Origin: Weissella confusa
Lineage (GTDB): Bacteria > Bacillota > Bacilli > Lactobacillales > Lactobacillaceae
Length of the DNA stretch: 64,000 bases
Direction: 5' to 3'
Assembly: GCA_001436895.1 (NCBI GenBank)
Contig: JQAY01000004.1
Span: 1 to 64,000, forward strand
In this document: piece by piece, positions 27,455-36,309 of the stretch
Numbering within the stretch: position 1 is the stretch's first letter
Layout: every line of letters starts with the position of its first letter
Translations under genes and position numbers: made by a program
Notes under the pieces: model-generated
What the model was told of the DNA's origin: nothing
The model's input: the letters and a program-made list of their open reading frames with translations, nothing else
Database searches by the model: none

Positions 27455-27997
27455 TTAATCTTCGTCCTTGAACAAATCTGCCAAGCCAGCCAAAGGTGTA
27501 TTCGCCTGTGCTGGTGCTTCTTCTTGCTTTTGTTCAAAATCGTCTTCAGAAATGACAGCCCAGCCCTTACCCTCAGGCATTGGTTGGTCCTTCTCTTCTT
27601 CCGTCAAGACTTGAAGTGGCACTGACAAAGCAACGTATTCCATCAACGCTTGATCAAAATCAATCAACCCATCTTCAATCAAAATAACTGAGTCTTCGAT
27701 TTCATAACGATCAGCGTGCTCTTCGTTTTGCAAGTAAACTTCATCGATATCGAAATCAACATCCATTTCAACCGGCGTCAATGAACGCGTTGATGGCGTT
27801 ACCAACTTACCCTTCACATTTGCGTGAATAATGATGTCTTCACGATCAGCTTGCGCAAATCCAGTCACCGTCAATGGGGTAACGTCCAATACAACGTCAC
27901 CAAAGGTTGCCAACAAAGGCTCCTTCAAATCAACGACCTCGCTGAATTGCAATGATTCCGTCTTGTACTTTTGGAGTTCAGCATATTGCCACTTCAT
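27455..27997 (-). CDS. yceD: DUF177/YceD family protein
   Basis: 180 residues, acidic. YceD/DUF177 layout: N-terminal beta strands with the VTGFAQADREDIIIHANVKG part where the family often has a CxxC zinc pair (absent here), and C-terminal D-IDFDQALMEYVALSVPL segment. In most bacteria it precedes rpmF and is linked to rRNA or ribosome assembly. Here it ends the yqe operon, 4 nt after the tmcAL stop, and rpmF is not present. Confidence 0.85.
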   Translation of the reverse strand: MKWQYAELQKYKTESLQFSEVVDLKEPLLATFGDVVLDVTPLTVTGFAQADREDIIIHANVKGKLVTPSTRSLTPVEMDVDFDIDEVYLQNEEHADRYEIEDSVILIEDGLIDFDQALMEYVALSVPLQVLTEEEKDQPMPEGKGWAVISEDDFEQKQEEAPAQANTPLAGLADLFKDED

Positions 27998-28001
27998 GTG
28001 A

Positions 28002-29195
28002 TTATCCTCTTTCTATAAAAACTGGAATACGTCCCGTGTCTAACGGTGACGCTTTGTCCTGACGTGTCCGTGAGAACTGTTGATATAGGCGACCAGCCCG
28101 GTAATCAAGCATTAGGATGCCAGTTAGGTCATCTTTCTCAACTTTATGTATCAACGGCAACGTGAATGACTCACGTTGTTGCTTCAAATAGCGACGACCA
28201 ACCGGCGTTGCGCCTAACATGCGCAAGTACGGTTGTTGCATCGCCGTTTGCATCTCAGCATCCGTTATGTTCAAAACGGTGTATAACAATGTGCGCTGCA
28301 GGCGTGCCTGCGTGTAACGCTTTGACTTGAACGTCGTCATAAACGTTTCGTAGTCAGCTGTTATATCCCGTTCAATGGTTTCTTTAAGACGGTAAGCTAA
28401 CCCATCCGTCAATTGATAAATGGTTTCCAATTCGTCAATCGGCGTGGTCAGTACCTTGTAGCGTAGCGCATCATACCACGTTTCCGACCAATCAGCCGTT
28501 TGCGCACCTTGTGCTAACAACTCAGCTGCGGGTTGCGAAACATAGTCAGCAAATTCAGCTGCTGGTGCCTCCTGATTAATCAATTCACGTAGCGCGGTTG
28601 CACTCGCGATGTGATCATCTGAAAGCGTCGTATCATGATATCCTGCTTTGATGCGTTGAATTGGTTGGAGGCGAATCTGATCCGCTAAACCAAGTTGAAT
28701 AACGGCCGTAGCGTAAGCAAACCCAAGCATGTCATTCGGATCCGTCAAACGGAATCCGACAACTTCTGCCAAAACATCATTAAAAGCTGTCGCATAGGTT
28801 TGCGAATAATCAGCAGAAAAATGGTCATCCGCTGCCAATCGTTCACGGGCCTGTTGCGCAAGTGCTAAGAAATCCAGCTCAGCATGCTCGGCACCAAATA
28901 CGATACTTGAAACACCAGCGTCAGCTAGCAGTTGCACGGCACCACGCGCAAAAATATGTGCGGGTTGCACAGCAAACGCAAAGGGCAGTTCAAAAACAAT
29001 ATCGACCCCACCAGCTAAAGCGAGTTCTGTGCGACGCCACTTATCAAAAATGGCGGGTACCCCACGTTGCACGTAGTTACCACTCATGACCGCCACAACT
29101 GTATCAGCACCAGTAACCGTCTTTGCTTGGGCAACATGGTAGGCATGTCCATTATGGAATGGATTATATTCAGTTACTAACCCAACTGCCTCCAT
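28002..29195 (-). CDS. tmcAL: tRNA(Met) cytidine acetate ligase
   Basis: 397 residues from the ATG at 29195, GGAGG upstream. Nucleotidyltransferase signature GLVTEYNPFHNGHAYHV at the N-terminus, then SGNYVQRGVPAIFDKW and the ELPFAFAVQ segment, all typical of YlbM/TmcAL. It activates acetate with ATP to make N4-acetylcytidine at the wobble base of elongator tRNA-Met. Co-transcribed with the methyltransferase gene upstream and yceD downstream. Confidence 0.92.
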   Translation of the reverse strand: MEAVGLVTEYNPFHNGHAYHVAQAKTVTGADTVVAVMSGNYVQRGVPAIFDKWRRTELALAGGVDIVFELPFAFAVQPAHIFARGAVQLLADAGVSSIVFGAEHAELDFLALAQQARERLAADDHFSADYSQTYATAFNDVLAEVVGFRLTDPNDMLGFAYATAVIQLGLADQIRLQPIQRIKAGYHDTTLSDDHIASATALRELINQEAPAAEFADYVSQPAAELLAQGAQTADWSETWYDALRYKVLTTPIDELETIYQLTDGLAYRLKETIERDITADYETFMTTFKSKRYTQARLQRTLLYTVLNITDAEMQTAMQQPYLRMLGATPVGRRYLKQQRESFTLPLIHKVEKDDLTGILMLDYRAGRLYQQFSRTRQDKASPLDTGRIPVFIERG

Positions 29196-29210
29196 GTTAT
29201 CCTCCAAGCT

Positions 29211-29957
29211 TTACGCTTTCGTCGCGTTAAAGAACCAGCGTGGTGACTCATCAGTCACTTCTGCTCGACCAAAGTCAGCCGTCACTTCAATGTTTGTAAA
29301 GCCAGCTTCAGTCAACAAACGCTTGTATGTGTCCAAAGAATATGTGCGCTCAGTGTGTACTTCTTGCAATTGTTGGAAGCCATCAATGTCTTCGTTATAA
29401 ACAAAGAACGTCAATTCATGTTCCACCGTATGTGGTTGTTCTTCAACACCATATGATGACCACATAAACGCCGTCTCATCATCATGCCAGTTATACATAT
29501 AACCAGGATAATAAACGTCCGTTTGCCATGGTGAAATCACATCGAACAAGAATTGACCACCATCTTCCAAGTGTTCAGCAACTTGCTTGAACGCCATCAA
29601 TGTTTCGTCTTCATTAGCCAAGTAATTAAATGAATCAGCAAATGATGTAATCGTTGCAAAACGCTCATCAAAGTCTGACCATTCACGCATGTCGCCTTCA
29701 ATCAATGGCAAGTCCAATTCGGCTTCTTGCGCGTGTTGTGCAGCTAGCGCCAACATCTCAGTAGACAAGTCTAAAACTGAAATATCGTCATAACCGGCTT
29801 GCTTCAATTGAATTGCCAAGCGTCCTGCACCACCGGCTAGTTCCAACAGCTTACCATCCTTGTTCTTAATGAACTTGGTTGCGTATTGGAACCAATCTGC
29901 GTAGGCTGCTTCGTCAAACAAGTCGTCATACAGCTTCGCAAAAGTTTGGTAATTCAT
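29211..29957 (-). CDS. yqeM: Class I SAM-dependent methyltransferase, YqeM-like
   Basis: 248 residues. N-terminal YQTFAKLYDDLFDEAAYADW is the family hallmark; SAM loop LLELAGGAGRLAIQL (motif I, about 37-51), then LDLSTEMLALA and GDMREW. It directly overlaps rsfS (ATG at the rsfS stop), matching Firmicute yqeK-rsfS-yqeM order. Substrate unknown in the family. Confidence 0.9.
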   Translation of the reverse strand: MNYQTFAKLYDDLFDEAAYADWFQYATKFIKNKDGKLLELAGGAGRLAIQLKQAGYDDISVLDLSTEMLALAAQHAQEAELDLPLIEGDMREWSDFDERFATITSFADSFNYLANEDETLMAFKQVAEHLEDGGQFLFDVISPWQTDVYYPGYMYNWHDDETAFMWSSYGVEEQPHTVEHELTFFVYNEDIDGFQQLQEVHTERTYSLDTYKRLLTEAGFTNIEVTADFGRAEVTDESPRWFFNATKA

Positions 29958-30328
29958 TAGAATTCTTCCTTAACGATCCATTGGTCAATGTCAATTTCAG
30001 GTGCAGCACCCCACAACTTTTCCAAGTTGTAGAATTGGCGCATGTCGTCCTTAAAGACGTGCACAAACAAATCACCAAAGTCCATCAAGACCCATTCACC
30101 TTCGCGACGACCTTCGTGACGCTTCAACTCAAAGCCAGCTTCAGCCATCTTGTCTTCGATTTCATCAACAATCGCCAAAACTTGACGTTGCGTTGGGGCA
30201 TCCAAAATCAAGTAAGCATCTGATACCAAGCTAATCTCGTGGATATCCAATGCGACCAAGTTTTCAGCGCGCTTTTGGTCAGCAGCCTTAACAGCCACTT
30301 CCAACATTTCGTTTACGTTGCTTTCCAT
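29957..30328 (-). CDS. rsfS: Ribosomal silencing factor RsfS
   Basis: 123 residues from the ATG at 30328, just after the yqeK stop. RsfS/Iojap core: VALDIHEISLVSDAYLILDAPTQRQ (outlined), DKMAEAGF, and EWVLMDFGDLFVHVF. Binds L14 of the 50S subunit to block subunit joining under starvation. The start six codons earlier would overlap yqeK and lacks a ribosome site. Confidence 0.93.
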   Translation of the reverse strand: MESNVNEMLEVAVKAADQKRAENLVALDIHEISLVSDAYLILDAPTQRQVLAIVDEIEDKMAEAGFELKRHEGRREGEWVLMDFGDLFVHVFKDDMRQFYNLEKLWGAAPEIDIDQWIVKEEF

Positions 30329-30330
30329 TA

Positions 30331-30927
30331 TTACTTCACACTCCATGCGTTGTATGTCAAAAGCGTGCCCGGATAAACCGGAACCTGCTTTTCAATTAAA
30401 TAAGCAAGCGTGTGGCCCGTTTGCCACCCGACACTTGCTGCCAAGTCTTCAAATGCCAAGGTGCGAACTTCTTCAACACCTGGGAAATCGCGACCTGACT
30501 CAATATAGTCTGCCATGTAGATAATTTGGCTCAGCGTCGTCATGTATGGCGCGCCAGTTGTGTGCTGACGAATTGCTGTCAGGATATCTTCGTTTTCAAT
30601 GCCTAGCTCATCCTTCACCATTTCGGCGCCGACGATACCATGCCAAACGTTGTTTCCCCAATTAACCAAATCTGGATCCAATTGCTTTTCGGCAATCTTC
30701 GCCAAGAAATCTGCATCAGAGCGTTCCTTGGCGTAATCATGCGTCAAGGCTGCCACAGATGCTTTCTCTGCATCAACACCCCACTTTTCAGCCAAGGCCA
30801 CAGCCATTTCTTCAACACGCAACACGTGTTGGAAACGGTACTCTGACATTGCTGCTTGGGCTGCTTCAACTAAGCTTTTACGAGAACCATTATAGTAACG
30901 GCCCCGATAAATCATCTCGTTTGTCAT
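30331..30927 (-). CDS. yqeK: HD-domain Ap4A hydrolase YqeK
   Basis: 198 residues. HD motif AALTHDYAK (about residue 61-69), first His in RFQHVLRVEEMA (about 34), then NVWHGIVGAEM and RQHTTGAPYM, giving the metal ligands. Symmetric Ap4A hydrolase in the family. Its start lies inside the end of nadD (38-bp overlap), so translation is coupled. Confidence 0.92.
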   Translation of the reverse strand: MTNEMIYRGRYYNGSRKSLVEAAQAAMSEYRFQHVLRVEEMAVALAEKWGVDAEKASVAALTHDYAKERSDADFLAKIAEKQLDPDLVNWGNNVWHGIVGAEMVKDELGIENEDILTAIRQHTTGAPYMTTLSQIIYMADYIESGRDFPGVEEVRTLAFEDLAASVGWQTGHTLAYLIEKQVPVYPGTLLTYNAWSVK

Positions 30928-31555
30928 CCATGTATAACCCTTTTTCTACAATGTAGGCTGCTACCATGTCAGGTAGCAGATAGCGCACACTTTGCTTATT
31001 AGCAATGCGCTTACGAATATCCGTCGAACTAATTTCAAGGTTTGGCACCTCAACCCATTCAACAGGATAATCCGTTACTCGTGGTTGTCCTGGGCGATTA
31101 ACACCAACGAAGTGAACCAACTTAAGGAGGTCATCAATGCGATACCACGTCTTTAAGTAAGCCACTTCATCACCACCGATAATGAAATAGTATTCGTAAT
31201 TTGGGTGCTCCACCTTTAGTTGCAACATTGTGTTGTAGGTATAGCTCTTACCACCGCGTTGTACTTCAAGCAATTCAATGCCAAAGCGACTATTACCCGC
31301 AATGGCCGCTTGGACCATCTTGGCACGGTGCAATGGATCAATTGCTTGCTTCACATCCACGTGTGGTGGCTTCGCGTTCGGCATGAAGTATACCTTATCC
31401 AAGCCGAGCTTATCTGCCACTTGTTCAGCGATGACCAAGTGACCAACATGTGGCGGATTAAACGTGCCACCCAAAATACCAATTTTCTTTGTTTCACCGA
31501 TAAACGCACGCTCAGCTTGCGCTTGCGTGACGGTTTTTTCGATTGTATTAATCAT
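30890..31555 (-). CDS. nadD: Nicotinate-nucleotide adenylyltransferase
   Basis: 221 residues. After a 24-residue lead, the adenylyltransferase motif GILGGTFNPPHVGHLVIAE, then FMPNAKPPH, GGDEVAYLKTWY and the EISSTDIRKRI motif. Makes NaAD from NaMN and ATP for NAD synthesis. The N-terminal lead is somewhat longer than usual. Located between yhbY and yqeK, the standard order. Confidence 0.95.
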   Translation of the reverse strand: MINTIEKTVTQAQAERAFIGETKKIGILGGTFNPPHVGHLVIAEQVADKLGLDKVYFMPNAKPPHVDVKQAIDPLHRAKMVQAAIAGNSRFGIELLEVQRGGKSYTYNTMLQLKVEHPNYEYYFIIGGDEVAYLKTWYRIDDLLKLVHFVGVNRPGQPRVTDYPVEWVEVPNLEISSTDIRKRIANKQSVRYLLPDMVAAYIVEKGLYMDDKRDDLSGPLL

Positions 31556-31582
31556 GCCCGAACCCCCGTTTCGAGAGTGATA

Positions 31583-31897
31583 TTAAATCTTTTGTACAGC
31601 CACTGAGTAGTGACGGTTTTCCTTGTCAGCTGATTCACCAAACAACACCAACGTGTGTCCAATTGTTTGTACAACTTGGATGTCCGTGTTTTCTTCGATG
31701 AATTCCTTCAAAGACTCAACTTCAACGTCTGAGTTTGCCAAGATGTTAACCTTGAACAACTCACGCTTGTTGATGGCATCTTCTAGTTGATCCAACCAGT
31801 TTTGTGTCAATCCTTGCTTACCAATGCTAAACAATGGACGCATGTCATGTGCTGATGCGCGCAAGTATCGCTTTTGCTTTCCGCGTAGTGAAATCAT
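31583..31897 (-). CDS. yhbY: CRS1-YhbY family RNA-binding protein
   Basis: 104 residues, the normal single-domain size. LRGKQKRYLRASAHDMRPLFSIG and the GKQGLT loop are the YhbY hallmark; C-terminal IVQTIGHTLVLF strand. Binds pre-50S particles. One base after yqeH. Confidence 0.93.
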   Translation of the reverse strand: MISLRGKQKRYLRASAHDMRPLFSIGKQGLTQNWLDQLEDAINKRELFKVNILANSDVEVESLKEFIEENTDIQVVQTIGHTLVLFGESADKENRHYSVAVQKI

Positions 31898-31898
31898 A

Positions 31899-33041
31899 TT
31901 AAATCATTGCCCTTCGTGTTAATACTGAAACCCCTTCAGGAGCCCAGCCTGCTACAACCGTGTTGGCAGGAACTGTAATCCAGCCCAAACCGTCAATCAC
32001 GATATCTGTCTTCTCTGTTACCTTGAACTCGTGACGTTGCAATGGTGGCAACATGTCCAAGTTCTCCGTCGTTGGTGGCAACAACAATTCACCAGCGTGC
32101 TTGCTGTAGAATTCGTCAGCCTTTTCCAACTTGGTACGGTGAATCATCAAGTTGTTCTCGAAGTAAGCCGTAATACCAGCCTTCTCACCTTGGATGAAGT
32201 CAAAACGAGCCAACGCACCCATGAACAACGTTTGTTGTGGGTTCAATTGGTAAGTCTTTGGCTTCAATTCCTTTTGTGGTGAAACGTACTTCAAGTCCTT
32301 TGGCGTCAAGTAGTGCGCCATTTGGTCTTGGTGAATGATACCTGGTGTGTCGATGATAAACGTATCGTCATCCAATGGAATCTCGATACGATCCAACGTC
32401 GTTCCTGGGAAACGTGACGTCGTAATCACATCCTTGTTGTCACCAGTTGCATCCTTGATGATTTGGTTAATCAACGTTGACTTACCAACATTGGTAACAC
32501 CAACAACATAAACTGAACGACCTTCACGGTACTTTTCAATCATGTCCATCAAAGCTGGCACATCATCGCCGCTCTTACCTGACGTCAATTGCACGTCGAC
32601 CGGACGCAAACCAGCAATGTTAGCTTGTTGACGCATCCAATCCTTAATCTTTGAACGCTTCAAAGACTTTGGCAAAACGTCAACCTTGTTACCAACTAGC
32701 AAAACTGGGTTATTTCCAACAAAACGGTGCAACCCTGGAATCAATGAACCAGAGAAGTCAAACACGTCCATAACGTAAACAACCAATGAATCCGTTGCTG
32801 AAATTTCGTTCAACAACAAACGGAAATCATCATCCGTCAAATCAACGGGTTGGATTTCGTTGTAGTGACGCAAACGGAAGCAGCGTTGGCACAACACTTC
32901 TTCGTTTTCAAATCCCTTCAACAAAGCTGACATTGGGGCATAACCCAATTCACCCTTGTGCTCAGTTTGGATCAACGCACCACATCCAATGCATCGCAAT
33001 CCGTCTGCCAAGTAACCTTGAACTTCTGCTTCACTAATCAA
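31899..33041 (-). CDS. yqeH: Ribosome biogenesis GTPase YqeH
   Basis: 380 residues. N-terminal treble-clef zinc finger (CIGCG near 17 and CQRCF near 52), then a circularly permuted GTPase: NKVD (G4, about 118) precedes GVTNVGKST (G1, about 180) and DTPG (G3, about 232). Required for 30S assembly in Bacillus. Overlaps yqeG by 8 bp. Confidence 0.96.
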   Translation of the reverse strand: MISEAEVQGYLADGLRCIGCGALIQTEHKGELGYAPMSALLKGFENEEVLCQRCFRLRHYNEIQPVDLTDDDFRLLLNEISATDSLVVYVMDVFDFSGSLIPGLHRFVGNNPVLLVGNKVDVLPKSLKRSKIKDWMRQQANIAGLRPVDVQLTSGKSGDDVPALMDMIEKYREGRSVYVVGVTNVGKSTLINQIIKDATGDNKDVITTSRFPGTTLDRIEIPLDDDTFIIDTPGIIHQDQMAHYLTPKDLKYVSPQKELKPKTYQLNPQQTLFMGALARFDFIQGEKAGITAYFENNLMIHRTKLEKADEFYSKHAGELLLPPTTENLDMLPPLQRHEFKVTEKTDIVIDGLGWITVPANTVVAGWAPEGVSVLTRRAMI

Positions 33042-33561
33042 GTGTCGTCCTCCATTGTAGTTCTGGGTGCGCCTTTAGCATTTGCTTCTTAACACCCTTT
33101 TCAAAAAATCGGTTAATCTTTGTATTCCATTGGTCAGTCTCAATCAGAGGCTTAACCAAAATGCTACGTACGCCGTGGTTGTTTGATGACCAGATATCAG
33201 TCAACAATTGGTCACCGACCATCACGACTTCGTTCTTTTGTAAATTAAGCTTTGTTACGGCTTCATTCAAGCCACGTGTCAACGGCTTTAGGGCACGTGA
33301 CACAAACGGTAGATTCAAAGGCTCAGCAACACGTGCAATACGTGCAGCTGAGTTATTTGAAACAATCATTACTGGGATGCCAGCTTCATTCATTCGCTCA
33401 AGCCAGTCATGCAATTCAGTCGTGCCGTCAGGGTTATTCCAAGCAATCAACGTGTTATCCAAGTCAGTCAAAACTGCCTTGATACCTTGTGCCTGAAGTT
33501 GTTCTGGCGTCAAACGGTAGATTGCATCAATCATCCAAGTTGGTGTAAATGATTCAGTCAT
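33034..33561 (-). CDS. yqeG: YqeG family HAD-IIIA phosphatase
   Basis: 175 residues. HAD motif I LTDLDNTLI (about 31-39), motif II IVSNNS, motif III GDQLLTDI; resembles PGP phosphatases of the YqeG/GEP4 type. First gene of the large yqeG-yqeH-yhbY-nadD-yqeK-rsfS-yqeM-tmcAL-yceD operon. A TATAAT -10 lies about 40 nt upstream. Confidence 0.93.
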   Translation of the reverse strand: MTESFTPTWMIDAIYRLTPEQLQAQGIKAVLTDLDNTLIAWNNPDGTTELHDWLERMNEAGIPVMIVSNNSAARIARVAEPLNLPFVSRALKPLTRGLNEAVTKLNLQKNEVVMVGDQLLTDIWSSNNHGVRSILVKPLIETDQWNTKINRFFEKGVKKQMLKAHPELQWRTTLD

Positions 33562-33587
33562 TTTTCGTCCTTTTCACAATTTGTCTT

Positions 33588-33630
33588 ACTATAAATTATA
33601 CGCTAAATACTGTCGTTTATAAAGTGGGGT
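33588..33630 (-). promoter_or_regulatory. Promoter of the yqeG operon
   Basis: Minus-strand -10 TATAAT within GCGTATAATTTA (about 33596-33601) with a weak TTTATA -35 at 17-nt spacing. Confidence 0.5.
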
Positions 33631-33644
33631 GACTAGGTCCCAAA

Positions 33645-33686
33645 TAAAAAACAACCAGCAACGGAAACCATCGCTGATTGTTTTTA
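33645..33686 (-). terminator. Terminator after ddl
   Basis: ACAA.CAGC/GCTG.TTGT hairpin with a 13-nt loop, A/T runs on both sides. Confidence 0.75.
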
Positions 33687-33693
33687 AAATCTA

Positions 33694-34842
33694 TTACTTA
33701 GCGCGCTCAGCGTTGTACTTCTTTTCACCGACGTGTTCTTCACCCAATGAAACGAAGTCGTATGACAACTTGGCGTTACGCTCAAATTCAGCCAAACCAT
33801 AGTTAATGATTTCGTCGATCAAGTTCGTGTAGCTCAAGCCTGATACTTCCCACATTTGTGGATACAAAGAAATGTTTGTAAATCCAGGCAACGTGTTTGG
33901 CTCACCCAAGTATGGTGTACCATCAGCATCAATCATAAAGTCCATACGCGTCAAACCAACAAGACCCAATGCCTTGTAGGCCGTCAATGCCATGTCAGTG
34001 ATTTCCTTTTCAAGGTCATCCCCCAACTCAACTGGCAATTCAAAGACCATTCCTGAGGCGTCAACGAACTTGTTGTTGTAGTCGTACCAAACGTCTTGTT
34101 CAGGCAATACGATACCACCCAAACGTGATGCACGTGGTTGCTCGTTTCCCAAGATTGAGATGAAGACCTCACGTGGCTTGTTCAAAGCAGCTTCAACCAA
34201 TACCTTGTAGTCGTATTGCAAAGCGTCCTTAACACCAGCTTCGAATTCTGCAGCGTTCGTTACGCGTGAAATACCAACTGAAGAACCTTGCTTAGCAGCC
34301 TTAACGAACAAAACTTCCGTACCAAGTTCCTTTACAAGACCTTCGTATGTGTAGTTTTGGTAATCTTGGTCCGTCAACAAAACGTACTTCGTGTTGCGTA
34401 CGCCAGCTTGGTTCAAGATACGCTTCGTCAAATCCTTGTCGAATGACATGGCTGACGCAGCCGTACCAGCACCAATATATGGCTTTTGCAACAAACGGAA
34501 CAACGCTTGCAAAGTACCATCTTCACCCAAGTTACCGTGAACAACTGGGTAGAACAAATCGATTTCAGCCATCTCACCCAAAACGGCAATTGGTGCCAAT
34601 GGGTTCGTCAAATCCATCTTTGACTTCGCTGCAGCTACCACAGTGTCTTCATCTTCACCATCAAACACACGCTTTGAATCAGCGGCGTTGATCATGTAAC
34701 CATCCTTTGAAATCAAGAAAACAGTTACGTTGTACTTTTCCTTGTCCATTGCATCGTAAATGTTACGAGCAGAGCGCTTTGAGACGTCGTGTTCTGATGA
34801 GTTACCACCAAAGAACATCGCAATGTTTAGCTTTTCTGACAT
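33694..34842 (-). CDS. ddl: D-alanine--D-alanine (D-lactate-type) ligase
   Basis: 382 residues. ATP-grasp ligase: FFGGNSSEHDVS (about 10-21), HGNLGEDGT (102-110), KAAKQGSSVGIS (181-192), GEPNTLPGFT end motif. In the omega loop YDYNNKF the last residue is Phe259 (codon 34066-34068) where D-Ala-D-Ala ligases have Tyr. The same Tyr-to-Phe change in Leuconostoc Ddl (Phe261) gives D-Ala-D-Lac ligase activity and intrinsic vancomycin resistance. So the product is probably the D-Ala-D-Lac depsipeptide. An extended -10 (TGTTATACT) precedes it. Confidence 0.93.
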   Translation of the reverse strand: MSEKLNIAMFFGGNSSEHDVSKRSARNIYDAMDKEKYNVTVFLISKDGYMINAADSKRVFDGEDEDTVVAAAKSKMDLTNPLAPIAVLGEMAEIDLFYPVVHGNLGEDGTLQALFRLLQKPYIGAGTAASAMSFDKDLTKRILNQAGVRNTKYVLLTDQDYQNYTYEGLVKELGTEVLFVKAAKQGSSVGISRVTNAAEFEAGVKDALQYDYKVLVEAALNKPREVFISILGNEQPRASRLGGIVLPEQDVWYDYNNKFVDASGMVFELPVELGDDLEKEITDMALTAYKALGLVGLTRMDFMIDADGTPYLGEPNTLPGFTNISLYPQMWEVSGLSYTNLIDEIINYGLAEFERNAKLSYDFVSLGEEHVGEKKYNAERAK

Positions 34843-34911
34843 GTCGTTCTCCCTGTCAAACTGATTGAATTTAGAACCCTAAGTATAACACGAAACTGTA
34901 AACCGGACCGA

Positions 34912-35895
34912 TTACGCTAGGAAATTGCGTGCTTCGTTAAGATAATCATAAATTTCTTTGGGTAATTTTTCGCGTAGCAACAAACCTTGTAGCAAGCGTT
35001 GTTGATTGTACATCCGGTGCCAATCTGCTTCAACTTCCGGTTGCATGCGACGCGTCATTTCTTGACGCCATTGCTTGAGCTGCTTCAAGAAGTATTGCTC
35101 ATACAACGGATTCAAGTTCACCAACGTTACGATATAGCTATCGATACGACGATTCTCGCCCATGACCAACGGTGTTTCCAAACGCTTGATGCGTTCAATC
35201 AAAACCGTGAGCAAGAATACCTTATCTGCGCGTGTCACTGCATCGTCATGCGTCAGCTCATCCAACAAGTTTGCGATGTGCAAGAAAGCATGTGCCCAAC
35301 CCTTGCCTTCAACAAAACCGCGCGTATCATGTTCTAGCGCAATGTACGTTGCCAAGTTATCGATAAGCATTTCGTGCAAATCGTCGCTAAACAGCTCTAC
35401 TTCACTATTGCGATTTGCGTAGTTCAACATCGACAAAATGAAGACCGCGAATGAGCGGAAGAAGATGCCGTCATTATCAGTCTCATCAATGTGTGAGAAC
35501 AACACTGAATCTTGTAATAAGTAACGCGTCATCATCACAATTTGTGCATCGGTAAAGACATTCGCTTGCAACGCATCGCTAATAAAGAAAAAGACACCCT
35601 TATCACGCAACTCAGGATCAGTTTGGCGCAACCCACTCATCACGTCCAACAACTCTTGGTCAGTGACGACAACCGGTTGACCCGCAATCAACGCATTTTG
35701 CCAATCAGACACTTTTTCATGAATTGCAGTCGCCGTTATCGGATCAAGCTGCTCAACAACAGTCGGTGCGTCGTAATCAAACTGGTCAATCAAACGACCA
35801 ACTTCCGTTCCAAGTGAATCAAACAACTCACCATGGTGCACACGCGCACGCATATTTTTTAATTCTTCACGGACATCATCAACGGTGTAATCCAT
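34912..35895 (-). CDS. DUF2785 domain protein
   Basis: 327 residues, all-helical, cytosolic. The central DTRGFVEGKGWAHAFLHIANLLDEL segment (outlined) is the hallmark of DUF2785, a HEAT-like family of unknown role common in lactic acid bacteria. Start ATG at 35895. Stand-alone, between ddl and the repeat tract; no evident terminator of its own before the ddl promoter. Confidence 0.82.
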   Translation of the reverse strand: MDYTVDDVREELKNMRARVHHGELFDSLGTEVGRLIDQFDYDAPTVVEQLDPITATAIHEKVSDWQNALIAGQPVVVTDQELLDVMSGLRQTDPELRDKGVFFFISDALQANVFTDAQIVMMTRYLLQDSVLFSHIDETDNDGIFFRSFAVFILSMLNYANRNSEVELFSDDLHEMLIDNLATYIALEHDTRGFVEGKGWAHAFLHIANLLDELTHDDAVTRADKVFLLTVLIERIKRLETPLVMGENRRIDSYIVTLVNLNPLYEQYFLKQLKQWRQEMTRRMQPEVEADWHRMYNQQRLLQGLLLREKLPKEIYDYLNEARNFLA

Positions 35896-36013
35896 TATCT
35901 CTATCCCTTTTCCGTATTATTGCTTCCTAAATGAAAGCTACCTCCACTAGATTAACACAACCACGCAAAGATAGCAGTTTATTATATTTTGTTTCCAACC
36001 GGGTCGATGACAC

Positions 36014-36240
36014 TTCACCCGATTTTCGTTCATCTAGACACAATTTGAACGTCGGCGAAAACCCGCCATTTCAGCGTTTATTTTCCTTCACCCGTTTTTC
36101 ACCCATTTAGACACGATTTTCGCCCGTCTAGACACAGTTTGAACTCGTAACGAAGCCCACCATTTCAGTGTTTATTGTCCTTCACCCGTTTTTTGCCGAT
36201 TTCGACCCGTTTTTCACTGATTTAGACACAATTCTTATTT
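36014..36240. repeat. 94-bp tandem repeat tract with 22-bp sub-repeats
   Basis: Units begin TCTAGACACA at 36033, again at 36127 and (as TTTAGACACA) at 36221, exactly 94 bp apart. The first two units align without gaps; the third is cut off. Within them a shorter motif, TTC-N4-(AT/GT)-(T/C)TAGACAC-(A/G)-(A/G)TTT, recurs at about 36025, 36098, 36119 and 36213. It fills most of the gene-free gap 35896-36309, which otherwise holds only the kimA-type terminator. Not coding in any frame I could support. Confidence 0.85.
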
Positions 36241-36246
36241 GCTGCA

Positions 36247-36288
36247 GAAAAAAGCCCCAGCCGACACGCAGTCGACTGAGGCTAATTC
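36247..36288 (-). terminator. Terminator after the KimA-like permease
   Basis: AGCCTCAGTCGAC with partner GTCGGCTGGGGCT, followed on minus by six Ts. Confidence 0.85.
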
Positions 36289-36309
36289 ATCTATCTATTT
36301 CAACAACAA

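Noticed and set aside
36014-36240. CRISPR array
   Set aside because: The repeated units are 94 bp and diverged, the short motif is irregularly spaced, there are no unique spacers of constant length and no cas genes.
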